This document shows positions 20,722-28,789 of a stretch of 64,000 nt of DNA, piece by piece (positions within the stretch are counted from its first letter, which is position 1; each line of letters starts with the position of its first letter). The notes beneath the pieces were generated by a model, which saw nothing but the letters and a program-made list of their open reading frames with translations, had not been told where the DNA came from and did no database searches. The stretch spans positions 30,827 to 94,826 of the forward strand of contig CAWBTA010000009.1 in assembly GCA_963791625.1 (NCBI GenBank), in the 5' to 3' direction. The position numbers were made by a program, and so were the translations under genes. This DNA comes from JANMCE01 sp963791625. Lineage in GTDB: Bacteria; Actinomycetota; Acidimicrobiia; Acidimicrobiales; Ilumatobacteraceae.

Positions 20722-23166
20722 GTGCGGCGTCTTCCCTTGCTTGTCGCAGCGGCCCTCTTGGTCAGCTGCACGACGGGACGGGCGGCAACACCTGCAGCAC
20801 CCGCCGTACCGGCTACCGCCCCTGCGAGCACTGCGGTGTTCGCACCACTCACTGAGCCAACCACGACGGCGCCGCCACCTCCTCCCGCCCCGACCACGAC
20901 ATCGACCACGCTTCCGCCCCTCGTCATCGATCCGGGCGCCACGTCGTATCGAGCACTTCCCCCGGCCCGGCTCTTGGACAGCCGCGACCTCGGACTGCCC
21001 CTGGTGAGCGGCAAGGTGCGGACCGTGTCGTTGGCGGGCTCGGCCGGACTACCCACTACGGGCATCGCCGCCGTCGCGGTCAATATGACCGCGATCAACG
21101 CCGACGATGTTGGCTCGCTTGCCGTCTGGACCGCTGGCTTGCCGGCACCGCCGTCGCCCAGCTTGGCCGTCGCCGGCACCGGTGACGCGGTGGGAAAGCT
21201 CATCGTCACCGTTCCCAACGCGGCTGGCGAAATCGCGCTGCAGTCCACCACGGGCATGGACGTGCTAATCGATGTGGTCGGTTGGTTCCAACAGTCACCA
21301 ACGGGCTCAGCCGAAGGACGATACGTTCGCGGTCCCGGTACCCGCATCGTCGACTCCACTCGGTCGCTGGCAACGCCGGGGGCGCTACCTGCCGGTGGTC
21401 TCATCGACGTAGCGGTTGCGGGCGTTGGCGGAATTCCGCCCGATGCGATGGCGGTGGCACTCAAGGTCGACCTGTTCGAGTCGGTTCCGGTCGGATTCGT
21501 CACGGTCTGGGCGTCAGGACCAGCGCCACCCGGTGTGTCCCAACTCCAAGTCCCGCCGGCGGGCTACACCGCAACCAACATTGTGATCGTCGCTCCCGGT
21601 GACGGCGGCAAGGTCTCGCTGTCGACGAGCGCGGCCACCGGCCTCACCGTTGATGTTGTCGGCTGGTTCACCGGACCGAGCGCGCCGAAGACCAGCGAAG
21701 GTCTGTTCGTTCCGTTGAACCCACCACTTCTCCTTGATGCCGGGGCGCTTGAACCGCCCTACCGGCACGACGTGACGCTGCGAACGGCGGGCGGCCTGCC
21801 GACCCAGAGCGGCGCAGCCGTCTTCGCCGACGTGATCGCGGCAGACGCAGCGGATGCGGGCAGCGTTTCGGTGTCGGCTGCACGCACCCCCAAGGCTGAT
21901 GTCAACGTGCTCCCAGTACAGGGAATCGGCACGACCACGGTGTCGCCAGCAATGGTCTCGGTGGGCGAAGGGGATCGCCTCTCGCTGTCGGCCCAACAGC
22001 GCGTCAACGTGTCGCTGCTCGTACGCGGCTACATCATCGGTCGACCGACCCCGCCCGACCCGGCCCTACCGCCCGAACCAGCGACGGCCGACGGCACTCC
22101 TGCGTTGCCGGCGTTTGACGCCGTCATCGAGCAATTGCTCGCATCCACCGGTTCGGCTGGCGCGTCCGTGGCCGTCGCCAAAGATGGCCGCATCGTGTAC
22201 GCCCGCGCCTATGGCCTGCGTGACATCGACACCGGGGACCCGACGCGCATCAACGCCCGCTACCGCTTCGCTTCGATGACCAAGGTGCTCACTGCCGCGA
22301 CGCTGTTGCAGCTGGTGCAAGCGGGCGGTATTGCCCTCGATGACCCGGTGTTCCTGGTTCTTGCATCGAAGATCTCCTTACCTGCCGGGCACGACCCGAG
22401 GCTGGACACCATCACGGTTCGCCAGTTGTTGTCGCACACGTCGGGCCTGCGCTCCAGCCCCGATGTGTTTTTCAACGAGGAACCGGGCGTGGCGGACGCG
22501 TTCGGCCCCGGAGGCCCGACGTCGTGCCTCCAAGCAGCACAGTGGTTCGTGCAGTTCCCGCTCGCTCGGGACCCTGGCACCCAGTTCGATTACGTGAACA
22601 TGAACTACTGCCTGGCCGGACTCATCATCGAAGAACTCACCGGTGAAAAATTCGCAGCCGCCGTCACCCACCTGACCCTGGCGCGACGAGGAGTGACCGA
22701 TGTTGCCGTCGGACGAAGCCATCTCTTCGGACCCACCGATGTCACCCACCGCACACCCGCAGTAGACGTACCCGGAGGCGGCAACTTCATGGAGTCGATC
22801 GGTGGCGCCGGCGCACTCATCGGCACACCCATCGACCTCGTACGGTTCCTCGACGGCCTCGACCCCAACAAGCCCGGCCCCCACCTCCTCACGCCCGAGC
22901 TCTACCAGCAGTTCACGACCGTGCAGCCTGGTCAGGGCAACTGGGGACTCGGTGCTGAAGTGTTCGGCTCGGGATCATTCGGCCACAGTGGCAGCCTCGA
23001 CGGCGCCCGCGGCGCCATGGTGCATCGCGCCGACGGCTTCACCTACGCCATCACCGTCAACGGCAGTTTCAACGCCCACTCCTCCACCCTGCGCGACGCC
23101 GTCGCCCGCGCCATCGCCACCGTCCCGTCCTGGCCCACCTGGGCCTACAACGACGAACTGCCCTAG
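20722..23166 (+). CDS. Lipoprotein with extracellular repeats and a serine beta-lactamase-like hydrolase domain
   Basis: An 814-residue exported protein. A lipoprotein signal (lipobox LVSC, Cys16) is followed by a Pro/Thr-rich linker, three divergent ~115-residue repeats (cores PARLLDSR, VNMTAINADDVGSLAVW, DVLIDVVGWF; the later copies less regular), and a class C beta-lactamase/transpeptidase-like domain from ~residue 465. The active-site motifs are complete: SMTK, YVN and HSG. This family includes D-aminopeptidases, esterases and penicillin-binding proteins; the substrate is unknown. GTG 20722 has TAGCCT 6 nt upstream, supporting a leaderless start. The repeat type also occurs in the DUF3048 protein at 15657. 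Confidence 0.82.
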   Translation: MRRLPLLVAAALLVSCTTGRAATPAAPAVPATAPASTAVFAPLTEPTTTAPPPPPAPTTTSTTLPPLVIDPGATSYRALPPARLLDSRDLGLPLVSGKVRTVSLAGSAGLPTTGIAAVAVNMTAINADDVGSLAVWTAGLPAPPSPSLAVAGTGDAVGKLIVTVPNAAGEIALQSTTGMDVLIDVVGWFQQSPTGSAEGRYVRGPGTRIVDSTRSLATPGALPAGGLIDVAVAGVGGIPPDAMAVALKVDLFESVPVGFVTVWASGPAPPGVSQLQVPPAGYTATNIVIVAPGDGGKVSLSTSAATGLTVDVVGWFTGPSAPKTSEGLFVPLNPPLLLDAGALEPPYRHDVTLRTAGGLPTQSGAAVFADVIAADAADAGSVSVSAARTPKADVNVLPVQGIGTTTVSPAMVSVGEGDRLSLSAQQRVNVSLLVRGYIIGRPTPPDPALPPEPATADGTPALPAFDAVIEQLLASTGSAGASVAVAKDGRIVYARAYGLRDIDTGDPTRINARYRFASMTKVLTAATLLQLVQAGGIALDDPVFLVLASKISLPAGHDPRLDTITVRQLLSHTSGLRSSPDVFFNEEPGVADAFGPGGPTSCLQAAQWFVQFPLARDPGTQFDYVNMNYCLAGLIIEELTGEKFAAAVTHLTLARRGVTDVAVGRSHLFGPTDVTHRTPAVDVPGGGNFMESIGGAGALIGTPIDLVRFLDGLDPNKPGPHLLTPELYQQFTTVQPGQGNWGLGAEVFGSGSFGHSGSLDGARGAMVHRADGFTYAITVNGSFNAHSSTLRDAVARAIATVPSWPTWAYNDELP

Positions 23167-23177
23167 ACCGCCTCATC

Positions 23178-23224
23178 ACTTTGCGACAAAATCCCGCGAG
23201 TGACGCCGGGTTTTGTCGCAAAGT
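23178..23224. repeat. Palindromic repeat, family 2, copy B
   Basis: Near-perfect inverted repeat: ACTTTGCGACAAAA, a CCCG-rich centre, and TTTTGTCGCAAAGT, with a one-base irregularity in the left arm. It lies between two convergent genes (stops at 23166 and 23233), so it could also end transcription. It matches the copy at 24185-24231 over almost all 47 bp. Confidence 0.85.
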
Positions 23225-23232
23225 CGGACAGG

Positions 23233-24150
23233 TCACGCGGCGAGCCGTCGCTGGAGTACCTGGCGGATCTCGGCGGCGAGGCTGTGTGGTTCTTGCATCA
23301 GCCGACGCCACGTGATGCGCAGCGTGATCCAACCATCGGCGGCGGCGCGAATGTCTCGTTGCCGATCATTCTCGAACGACTTCCGACGACCGTGCGTGCC
23401 GAAGCCATCCATCTCGATAAGGACTCGGGCCGCTCGGTGACAGAAGTCGGGTTCTGATTTCTTGCCGCCGAACACAATCTTCGGATGGAATTCGAACTCG
23501 GGCAGCCGGTACCGACGCACGAATTCCGCAAAGATCGACTCAAGCTCGGAGTCCGAAATCTCCGTGCCTATGAGACGATCATGCACCAGATCTCTCAGGA
23601 CGGTAACACGGCGAATGCCCGGGCGGGATTGGCGTTCCAGAGCCACCAGCAACGCGTTGCCATTCAGCCTGTGGTGAAGGTTCAGGTAGTCGAATGTCGT
23701 CTCAAGGTCGGACCCCGATTCACGATCGGCAACCAGGTCGAAGAGCAACCTCACAGGATCCGAAGTTGGGATGCCTGCCCGGCGGGTCACACCCCACAGG
23801 TCGTCCGACTGTTTGCCCACGACGCCAGCAAGGCGAATTCGATGCGACCGGTCGGTGGTGGCCCGAATGACTTCCGGCTCGCGCTGCCACGCTCCCCAAA
23901 GTGACGCGGCAGACGAGCCAGACACGAAAGCAGGCGACCCGGCCGAAAGACAAACAGCGAAGAGGGCCGAATGGCGAGTTTCCGGCGCTCCTGCGATGCG
24001 GACGACGGCTGGGCGGACGACAACAAATTGCCCGGACCGCTGACGTCGCCGGATCTGCTCTTCGTTCAGACCAACGCGGTGGAGCTGGCGATAAGTGACG
24101 AGGGCGTGTTGACGCCGAGCGAGTTGGGCGATCGCCCTCTCAGGGCTCAT
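23233..24150 (-). CDS. AbiEi-type winged-helix plus DUF559 endonuclease-like protein (copy 2)
   Basis: Same architecture as the protein at 1533-2477: N-terminal winged-helix region (ALVTYRQLHRVGLNEEQIRRR) and C-terminal DUF559 part (ARVLIEMDGFGTHGRR, then GWITLRITWRRL). The 305-residue product is expected to bind or cut nucleic acid, by family analogy only. I chose ATG 24150 over the frame to 24228, because a PafBC-like promoter ends 6 nt before it and the longer frame would translate the upstream palindrome. The gene and its promoter are bracketed by two near-identical palindromes (23178-23224 and 24185-24231), giving a cassette of about 1.05 kb. Confidence 0.75.
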   Translation of the reverse strand: MSPERAIAQLARRQHALVTYRQLHRVGLNEEQIRRRQRSGQFVVVRPAVVRIAGAPETRHSALFAVCLSAGSPAFVSGSSAASLWGAWQREPEVIRATTDRSHRIRLAGVVGKQSDDLWGVTRRAGIPTSDPVRLLFDLVADRESGSDLETTFDYLNLHHRLNGNALLVALERQSRPGIRRVTVLRDLVHDRLIGTEISDSELESIFAEFVRRYRLPEFEFHPKIVFGGKKSEPDFCHRAARVLIEMDGFGTHGRRKSFENDRQRDIRAAADGWITLRITWRRLMQEPHSLAAEIRQVLQRRLAA

Positions 24151-24154
24151 GCAT

Positions 24155-25162
24155 TCATCGTGGCACCGAGGTGTGACAGAGATGACTTTGCGACAAAACC
24201 CGGCGCGTGACACCGGGTTTTGTCGCAAAGTCGAGACTGGCTAGCAGCTTTGGTTGGGGCCAGGTGCCCGTTTGGCCGTCCATGCCGGAGTTGCGGCGGG
24301 CGGTGGCGAGGAGCGCTTCGACGACCGGGCCGAGCGCCGTCGGGTCGTCGACGGGGGCGTGGGACGGGCCGCGGACCCAGCCTTCGGCGACGGCCAGGGT
24401 TTCACCCGATGCCTCGAAGACGCGGCCGGTGACACCGGCCGACTCAACCGACGCGAGCCAGGTCACGATGGGGGCGATCCAGCGCGGGTTGCGGCGCTCG
24501 CGTTCCTCGTCGGTCTCCGGTGCGTTCGAAAGGCCTTCTGTCATGCGGGTAAGCGCTACGGGCGCGACCGCGTTCACGGTGACGCCGTAGCGAGCGAGCT
24601 CGAGCGCGGCGATGTTGGTGAACGACGCAATGCCGGCTTTGGCTGCGCCGTAGTTGGTCTGGCCGATATTGCCGTAGATACCTGACACTGAGGTGGTGTT
24701 GATGATCCGACCCGACACCTCGTGGCCGGCCTTCGACCGGTCCTTCCAGTACGCGGCCGCCCAGCGGCTGGGCGCGAAGGTGCCTTTGAGATGCACCTTG
24801 ATAACGGCATCCCATTCCTCCTCGGTCATGTTGGTGAGCATGCGGTCGCGCAGGATCCCGGCGTTGTTCACCACGACGTGGAGATCACCGAATACCTCGA
24901 CTGCGGTGTTGATCAATCGCTGAGCGCCTTCCCACGAGGAGATGTCCTCACCGTTGGCTACCGCTGCTCCGCCCATGGCCACGATCTCGGCCACCACCTG
25001 CTCGGCCGGTGAGGCGTCACCACCCTCACCGCCCACACTCGCTCCCAGATCGTTCACAACCACCACGGCACCGTGGCGGGCGAGCGACAACGCATGTTCT
25101 CGACCAATACCTCGGCCACCGCCCGTCACAATCGCCACACGGCCTTCACAAAGTCGAGCCAC
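24155..25162 (-). CDS. SDR-family NAD(P)-dependent oxidoreductase with repeat-derived C-terminal extension
   Basis: A Rossmann-fold dehydrogenase like the bacterial 17-beta-HSD4 / (3R)-hydroxyacyl-CoA dehydrogenase group. TGGGRGIGREHALSLA binds the nucleotide, NNAGILRDRM follows, and the catalytic Ser-Tyr-Lys are in TTSVSGIYGNIGQTNYGAAKAG. The insert VNDLGASVGGEGGD is typical of this group, so a role in fatty-acid or steroid beta-oxidation is likely. The start is GTG 25162. The last ~28 residues (after PQPKLLAS) are translated from the palindromic repeat at 24185-24231 and beyond, which suggests the repeat inserted at the 3' end and displaced the original stop. Confidence 0.85.
   Translation of the reverse strand: MARLCEGRVAIVTGGGRGIGREHALSLARHGAVVVVNDLGASVGGEGGDASPAEQVVAEIVAMGGAAVANGEDISSWEGAQRLINTAVEVFGDLHVVVNNAGILRDRMLTNMTEEEWDAVIKVHLKGTFAPSRWAAAYWKDRSKAGHEVSGRIINTTSVSGIYGNIGQTNYGAAKAGIASFTNIAALELARYGVTVNAVAPVALTRMTEGLSNAPETDEERERRNPRWIAPIVTWLASVESAGVTGRVFEASGETLAVAEGWVRGPSHAPVDDPTALGPVVEALLATARRNSGMDGQTGTWPQPKLLASLDFATKPGVTRRVLSQSHLCHTSVPR
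24157..24179 (-). promoter_or_regulatory. PafBC-like damage promoter, site F
   Basis: On the minus strand: CTGTC (24179-24175), 12 nt starting ACACCTC, CACGAT (24162-24157), then 6 nt and ATG 24150. The layout is the same as at 15337 and 54302. The site lies between the palindrome and the DUF559 start. Confidence 0.5.
24185..24231. repeat. Palindromic repeat, family 2, copy A
   Basis: Perfect 19-bp arms: ACTTTGCGACAAAACCCGG (24185-24203) and its reverse complement (24213-24231), with a 9-nt centre. It is inside the 3' end of the SDR reading frame and 34 bp upstream of the DUF559 start. A second copy is at 23178-23224. Confidence 0.9.
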
Positions 25163-25306
25163 CAGAAACCCCTTACGTTCATCGAGCGGAGCCTCAGTGG
25201 ATCTTTTCGGTTGGGAATTGTCAAGGTCGTCGAAAATTCACGTCGATGAGGTAACACAACGCCCACATCGGCCGACTAGTGAAACTGGTACTAAAGGAGC
25301 GGACAT

Positions 25307-25750
25307 TTGAGCGTCACCGGATTCACCCCACAACTTTCCAGCTCGGCCGCCAACTTCAACTGGCTGATGACGAGTTTCATCGACAATACCGCGGGTGCCG
25401 ATCAAGCCGTCGTGGTGTCATCCGACGGAGTGTTGATGGCCGTTGCCAATCTCGATCTTCGCTCGGCCGACCGTGTTGCCGCCATCGTTACCGGCGTGCG
25501 CAGTCTTTCCGACGGTGCGTCACAGCTCCTCGGCAAGGGCGAGTTGCACCGCGTCATCGTGGAGATGCGCACGGGCTATCTGCTGGTTGCTGCCATTAGT
25601 GGCGGCTCTGTGCTCGGCGTTGTATGCGGCAAGCAGTGTGACCTGGGCCTGGTCAGCTACGAGATGGCCATGGTGGTGCAGCGGGTAGGTCACCAACTCA
25701 CGCCAGAGTTGATCACCGAGCTCACCAACCTCATCCGCAGCAACATGTAG
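25307..25750 (+). CDS. Roadblock/LC7-domain protein
   Basis: A 147-residue cytoplasmic protein with a roadblock/LC7 fold (FNWLMTSFIDNTAGADQAVVVSSDGVLM). In actinobacteria such proteins are usually encoded in conservons with a nitrate-sensor-like histidine kinase, a DUF742 protein and a small Ras-like GTPase (the Cvn systems), where they modulate the GTPase. Here no such partners are adjacent, so this is an orphan copy. The start is TTG 25307, supported by AAAGGAG about 7 nt upstream. Confidence 0.85.
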   Translation: MSVTGFTPQLSSSAANFNWLMTSFIDNTAGADQAVVVSSDGVLMAVANLDLRSADRVAAIVTGVRSLSDGASQLLGKGELHRVIVEMRTGYLLVAAISGGSVLGVVCGKQCDLGLVSYEMAMVVQRVGHQLTPELITELTNLIRSNM

Positions 25751-25786
25751 CCCCGTTTGGCGGGTCGAGCCGGTATCCTGACGAGC

Positions 25787-26990
25787 GTGACTTCGACGGA
25801 CGTGCTCATCATCGGAGCCGGTCCGGCGGGCACAGCAGCCGCCATCACGCTCGCCGACTACGGCACCCGCGTGATGGTGGTGGACAAGGCCACCTTCCCC
25901 CGTGATAAATGCTGCGGCGACGGTCTCACCACCGGCGCGTTGCGTGCATTTCGAAGCGCTCGGCTTCACACCCAACATGGTGCCGTCCTGGCAGGAAGTG
26001 GACGCGGCCTGGGTGCGTTCACCATCGGGCCGCGAGGTGTCGTTTCCGTTTCCTGAGGGGCGTGGGGTCTACGGCGCGGTCGTTCCCCGACGGGAACTCG
26101 ATGCCGCACTCGTGCAACTCGCCCGCTCCAAGGGTGCCGAGATTTGGGAGGGTTGCGGGCTGACCTCGATCCGTTCAACGGGAGACACGGTGGAGGCAGA
26201 CGTCGACGGAATCGGCACCGTGCAGGCTAAATACGTGATCGCGGCCGACGGCATGTGGAGTCCGACGCGCAAGATGCTCGGCCTGGCCGGCGAGCCGTAC
26301 TTGGGCGAGTGGCATGCGTTTCGTCAGTACGCCGAGAACGTCACGGGCAGTGCAGCCGAGAAACTGTGGGTCTGGTTCGAACCCGATCTGCTTCCGGGTT
26401 ACATGTGGAGCTTTCCGCTTCCGGGCAATCGGGCCAACGTTGGTTTCGGCATCCTGCGTGACGGCGTGCGCAAGGTGCAGTACATGAAGGATCTGTGGCC
26501 CGAGTTGTTGGCCCGTCCCCACGTCGCCGCCGCACTCGGACCGAACGTCACGTGGCCGGAGCGACACACGGCCTGGCCCATTCCGGCCCGCATCGACAAG
26601 GCGGTCTACGGTCACGACCGGGTGCTGTTCGTGGGCGATGCCGTCGCCGCCACCGACGCGCTCACCGGTGAAGGTATCGGCCAGGCTCTGCTCACCGGCA
26701 CGCTCGCGGCCGACGCCATCGCCCACGCAACGAGCGTCTCGGCCCTGCAGACGGCGTACGCCACCAGCGTTCGCCATCACCTGCTGGCCGATCACAAGAT
26801 GTCGATGCTGCTGGGCCGGGCCCTCAAGCACGACCGCGGCGCCCGAGGCTCCATCCGTTTGGCCGGGTCAACCGAGTGGACGCGGCGAAACTTCGCCCGC
26901 TGGCTTTTCGAGGACGAACCGCGGGCCATTCTCACCACACCGAAACGGTGGCATCGCCACTTCCTCAACCAGTCCGGCGCCTATCGCTGA
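25787..26990 (+). CDS. Geranylgeranyl-reductase-type FAD-dependent oxidoreductase; one frameshift
   Basis: FAD-dependent flavoprotein of the geranylgeranyl reductase/GGR family, which saturates isoprenoid chains, for example in menaquinone or lipid synthesis. The N-terminal dinucleotide fold is LIIGAGPAGTAAAITLA, with FPRDKCCGDGLT following, and the later FAD motif is FVGDAVAATDALTGEG. After TTGALR the frame is lost: the GTG 25787 frame runs to a stop at 26056, while the rest (FEALGFTPNMVPSW...) is in the next frame. Deleting one T of TTT at 25949-25951 restores ALRAFEALGF, so this is a likely sequence error or recent mutation. GTG 25787 has TATCCT 7 nt upstream. Substrate unknown. Confidence 0.8.
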
Positions 26991-27008
26991 GGCAGTACCG
27001 TGGCCGGT

Positions 27009-27977
27009 ATGCGTACCCGACTGACCGACCTGTTGGAGATCGAACATCCGGTGATGCTGGCCGGCATGGGCGGCGTCAGCTACCACCGCCTGGTCGCAGC
27101 CGTGAGTGAAGCCGGCGGCATCGGCACACTTGGCGCGTCAACGATGCGAGCAAGCGAACTGGTGGAGGAAATTGCGGCCACCCGAGCTTTGACCAGCAAG
27201 CCGTTCGGTGTCGATCTGCTCACCGCGCTTCCAGGTCAGGTGGAAAACGGAGTACAGGCGTTGATCGATGGCGGTGCCCGGCTGTTCGTTGCCGGTCTCG
27301 GCGTGCCCCGTGAGGTGATCGATCAGTTGCACGCCGCGAACATCATCGTCGGCTCGATGTGCGGCAAGGTGCGTCACGCCATTGGCGCGGTGGCGAGCGG
27401 TTGCGATTTCGTGGTGGCCCAAGGCACCGAGGGCGGCGGCCACACCGGCACGGTCGCCACGATGGCGCTGGTCCCGCAGGTCGTCGATGCGGTAGGTGCG
27501 AAGGTGCCGGTGGTGGCGGCCGGCGGACTCTTCGACGGTCGTGGCCTGGCGGCCGCGCTCGCGCTCGGTGCAGACGGGGTATGGCTCGGTACTCGCTTCA
27601 TCGCAACGCCCGAGGCGCGGGCCGTGGCCGGATACAAGGAGGCCCTGCTCGCCGCGGCCGAAGACGGAACGGTCATCAGCCGTGCCTACACGGGAAAGAC
27701 ATGCCGCGTCGTTCGCACCGAGTGGACGACGTATTACGAGGAGCACCCCGACGAGTTGGCGCCATTTCCCGAGCAGGCCATCCGCTCGATGAAGGCTGGC
27801 GTCAACCACCTCGGCCATCCCGACGGCTTCCTGGTGGACAGCTCAAAGGAGTTCATGCCGTGCGGGCAAGGCGTGGGAGCGATCCACGAGCTGATACCGG
27901 CCGGCGACATCGTGCGAAGCGTGGTCGCAGAAGCCGAAGCCACCCTCGATCGACTCCTGAACGCAAGAGCGGGATAG
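27009..27977 (+). CDS. Nitronate monooxygenase family protein
   Basis: FMN-dependent TIM-barrel enzyme of the 2-nitropropane dioxygenase family; members oxidise alkyl nitronates, and related members include enoyl reductase-like proteins. Typical motifs: EHPVMLAGMGGVS at the N-terminus, VAQGTEGGGHTG with the presumed catalytic His, and VVAAGGLFDGRGLAAALALG with GVWLGTRF for FMN phosphate binding. The 322 residues are typical. ATG 27009 is chosen because TACCGT lies 7 nt upstream. It follows the GGR-type flavoprotein by only 18 bp but has its own promoter signature. The physiological substrate is unknown. Confidence 0.85.
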   Translation: MRTRLTDLLEIEHPVMLAGMGGVSYHRLVAAVSEAGGIGTLGASTMRASELVEEIAATRALTSKPFGVDLLTALPGQVENGVQALIDGGARLFVAGLGVPREVIDQLHAANIIVGSMCGKVRHAIGAVASGCDFVVAQGTEGGGHTGTVATMALVPQVVDAVGAKVPVVAAGGLFDGRGLAAALALGADGVWLGTRFIATPEARAVAGYKEALLAAAEDGTVISRAYTGKTCRVVRTEWTTYYEEHPDELAPFPEQAIRSMKAGVNHLGHPDGFLVDSSKEFMPCGQGVGAIHELIPAGDIVRSVVAEAEATLDRLLNARAG

Positions 27978-27993
27978 CCTTCGGGACGCAACC

Positions 27994-28016
27994 TTGTTAC
28001 ACCCCCTCTGTACGTT
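27994..28016 (+). promoter_or_regulatory. PafBC-like damage promoter, site C
   Basis: TTGTT (27994-27998), 12 nt ACACCCCCTCTG, then TACGTT (28011-28016); the Uma2 ATG follows 7 nt later. It is very similar to the site before the RecB-like gene (37636), including an AACC just upstream. Confidence 0.55.
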
Positions 28017-28023
28017 GGGAGGC

Positions 28024-28587
28024 ATGACCATGACTACTCGGATGCTTGTTGAAGACTTTCTTCAAGGCGGCTTTCCTCGCGGCACGCAACTCATCAACGG
28101 CGAGGTAGTCATGAACGACCCGACCCTCCTCCACCAACGCGCCGTCGGGCGCATTTATCTTGCTCTTGGCATGTGGACGATGGCCGACCCACAGCGGGGC
28201 GAAGCCGGCCTCGGCGGTAACTGGCGCTTCGGCCCTGCCACCTCGCTCATCCCGGACGTGTGGTGGGTTCCGGCCGACGTCTCGGCCCAGCTCGAAGGTC
28301 TGCTGCACGACGAGCATCCGAGCATCGCGGTCGAAGTCCGTTCCCCGTCCACCTGGCACTGTGACACCGGCGTGAAGCTCCGCTATTACGAAAGCGCTGG
28401 TGTGCAGGAGGTGTGGCTGGTCGATACTGCAGCCCGCAGCGTGATCGTTCATCATCGCAGCTCACCGGCGTGCCCGGTTTTTGATGAGAGTTATGAGATC
28501 GCTGAAGGTGAGCTGACGTCACCCCTGCTGGAGGGTTTTGCCATGGCGGTTCCACCGTTGTTTGCCGGATCAGCCCCCACCTCCTGA
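28024..28587 (+). CDS. Uma2-family PD-(D/E)XK endonuclease-like protein
   Basis: A 187-residue protein of the Uma2/DUF820 family. The nuclease core is visible: GTQLINGEVVM early, IPDVWWVP (catalytic Asp), then IAVEVRSPST (Glu), LRYYESAGVQEVWLVD at the end of the fold. The family is thought to be restriction-like nucleases of unknown target, often in many copies and often transferred. ATG 28024 is 7 nt downstream of a PafBC-like promoter and also has GGGAGG before it. The association with a damage-type promoter suggests induction after DNA damage, which is inference. Confidence 0.8.
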   Translation: MTMTTRMLVEDFLQGGFPRGTQLINGEVVMNDPTLLHQRAVGRIYLALGMWTMADPQRGEAGLGGNWRFGPATSLIPDVWWVPADVSAQLEGLLHDEHPSIAVEVRSPSTWHCDTGVKLRYYESAGVQEVWLVDTAARSVIVHHRSSPACPVFDESYEIAEGELTSPLLEGFAMAVPPLFAGSAPTS

Positions 28588-28745
28588 GCCGTCACTCGAC
28601 GGCGAGTTTGCCTTGGCGGCCGCATGCCCGGGCCCTCGGTCACCGCTACCGTGCCGCCCGACCCGGTGGCCGTTACTTTGCCTCCGCAGCCCGCCAGCAC
28701 GGCCACCATCATCACGGAGGCAAGCACGACAGATCGAGTCAACAT
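28491..28745 (-). CDS. Small putative lipoprotein
   Basis: An ~84-residue ORF with a clear lipoprotein signal (MLTRSVVLASVMMVAVLAGC, lipobox LAGC). The start at 28745 is supported by TACATT 7 nt upstream. After ~36 residues the sequence becomes low-complexity and the frame overlaps the convergent Uma2 gene by ~97 bp. In the neighbouring frame the tail would read AAAKANSPSSDGSGGGG and stop at 28570, so the 3' end may be frameshifted or the gene decayed. Function unknown. Confidence 0.4.
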   Translation of the reverse strand: MLTRSVVLASVMMVAVLAGCGGKVTATGSGGTVAVTEGPGMRPPRQTRRRVTAQEVGADPANNGGTAMAKPSSRGDVSSPSAIS

Positions 28746-28789
28746 GCCGGGCAATGTATCCCCGAACCTTGGGCCGTAGCATTGCGCCC
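28746..28789. promoter_or_regulatory. Divergent leaderless promoters
   Basis: Only 44 bp separate two divergent starts, and each has its own -10-like hexamer 7 nt away: TACATT on the minus strand (28758-28753) and TAGCAT on the plus strand (28777-28782). Confidence 0.5.

Noticed and set aside
23178..24231. The family 2 palindromes as ordinary terminators only
   Set aside because: Copy B could act as a terminator, but copy A is inside the SDR reading frame, lacks a T-run, and the two are nearly identical in sequence, which unrelated terminators would not be.
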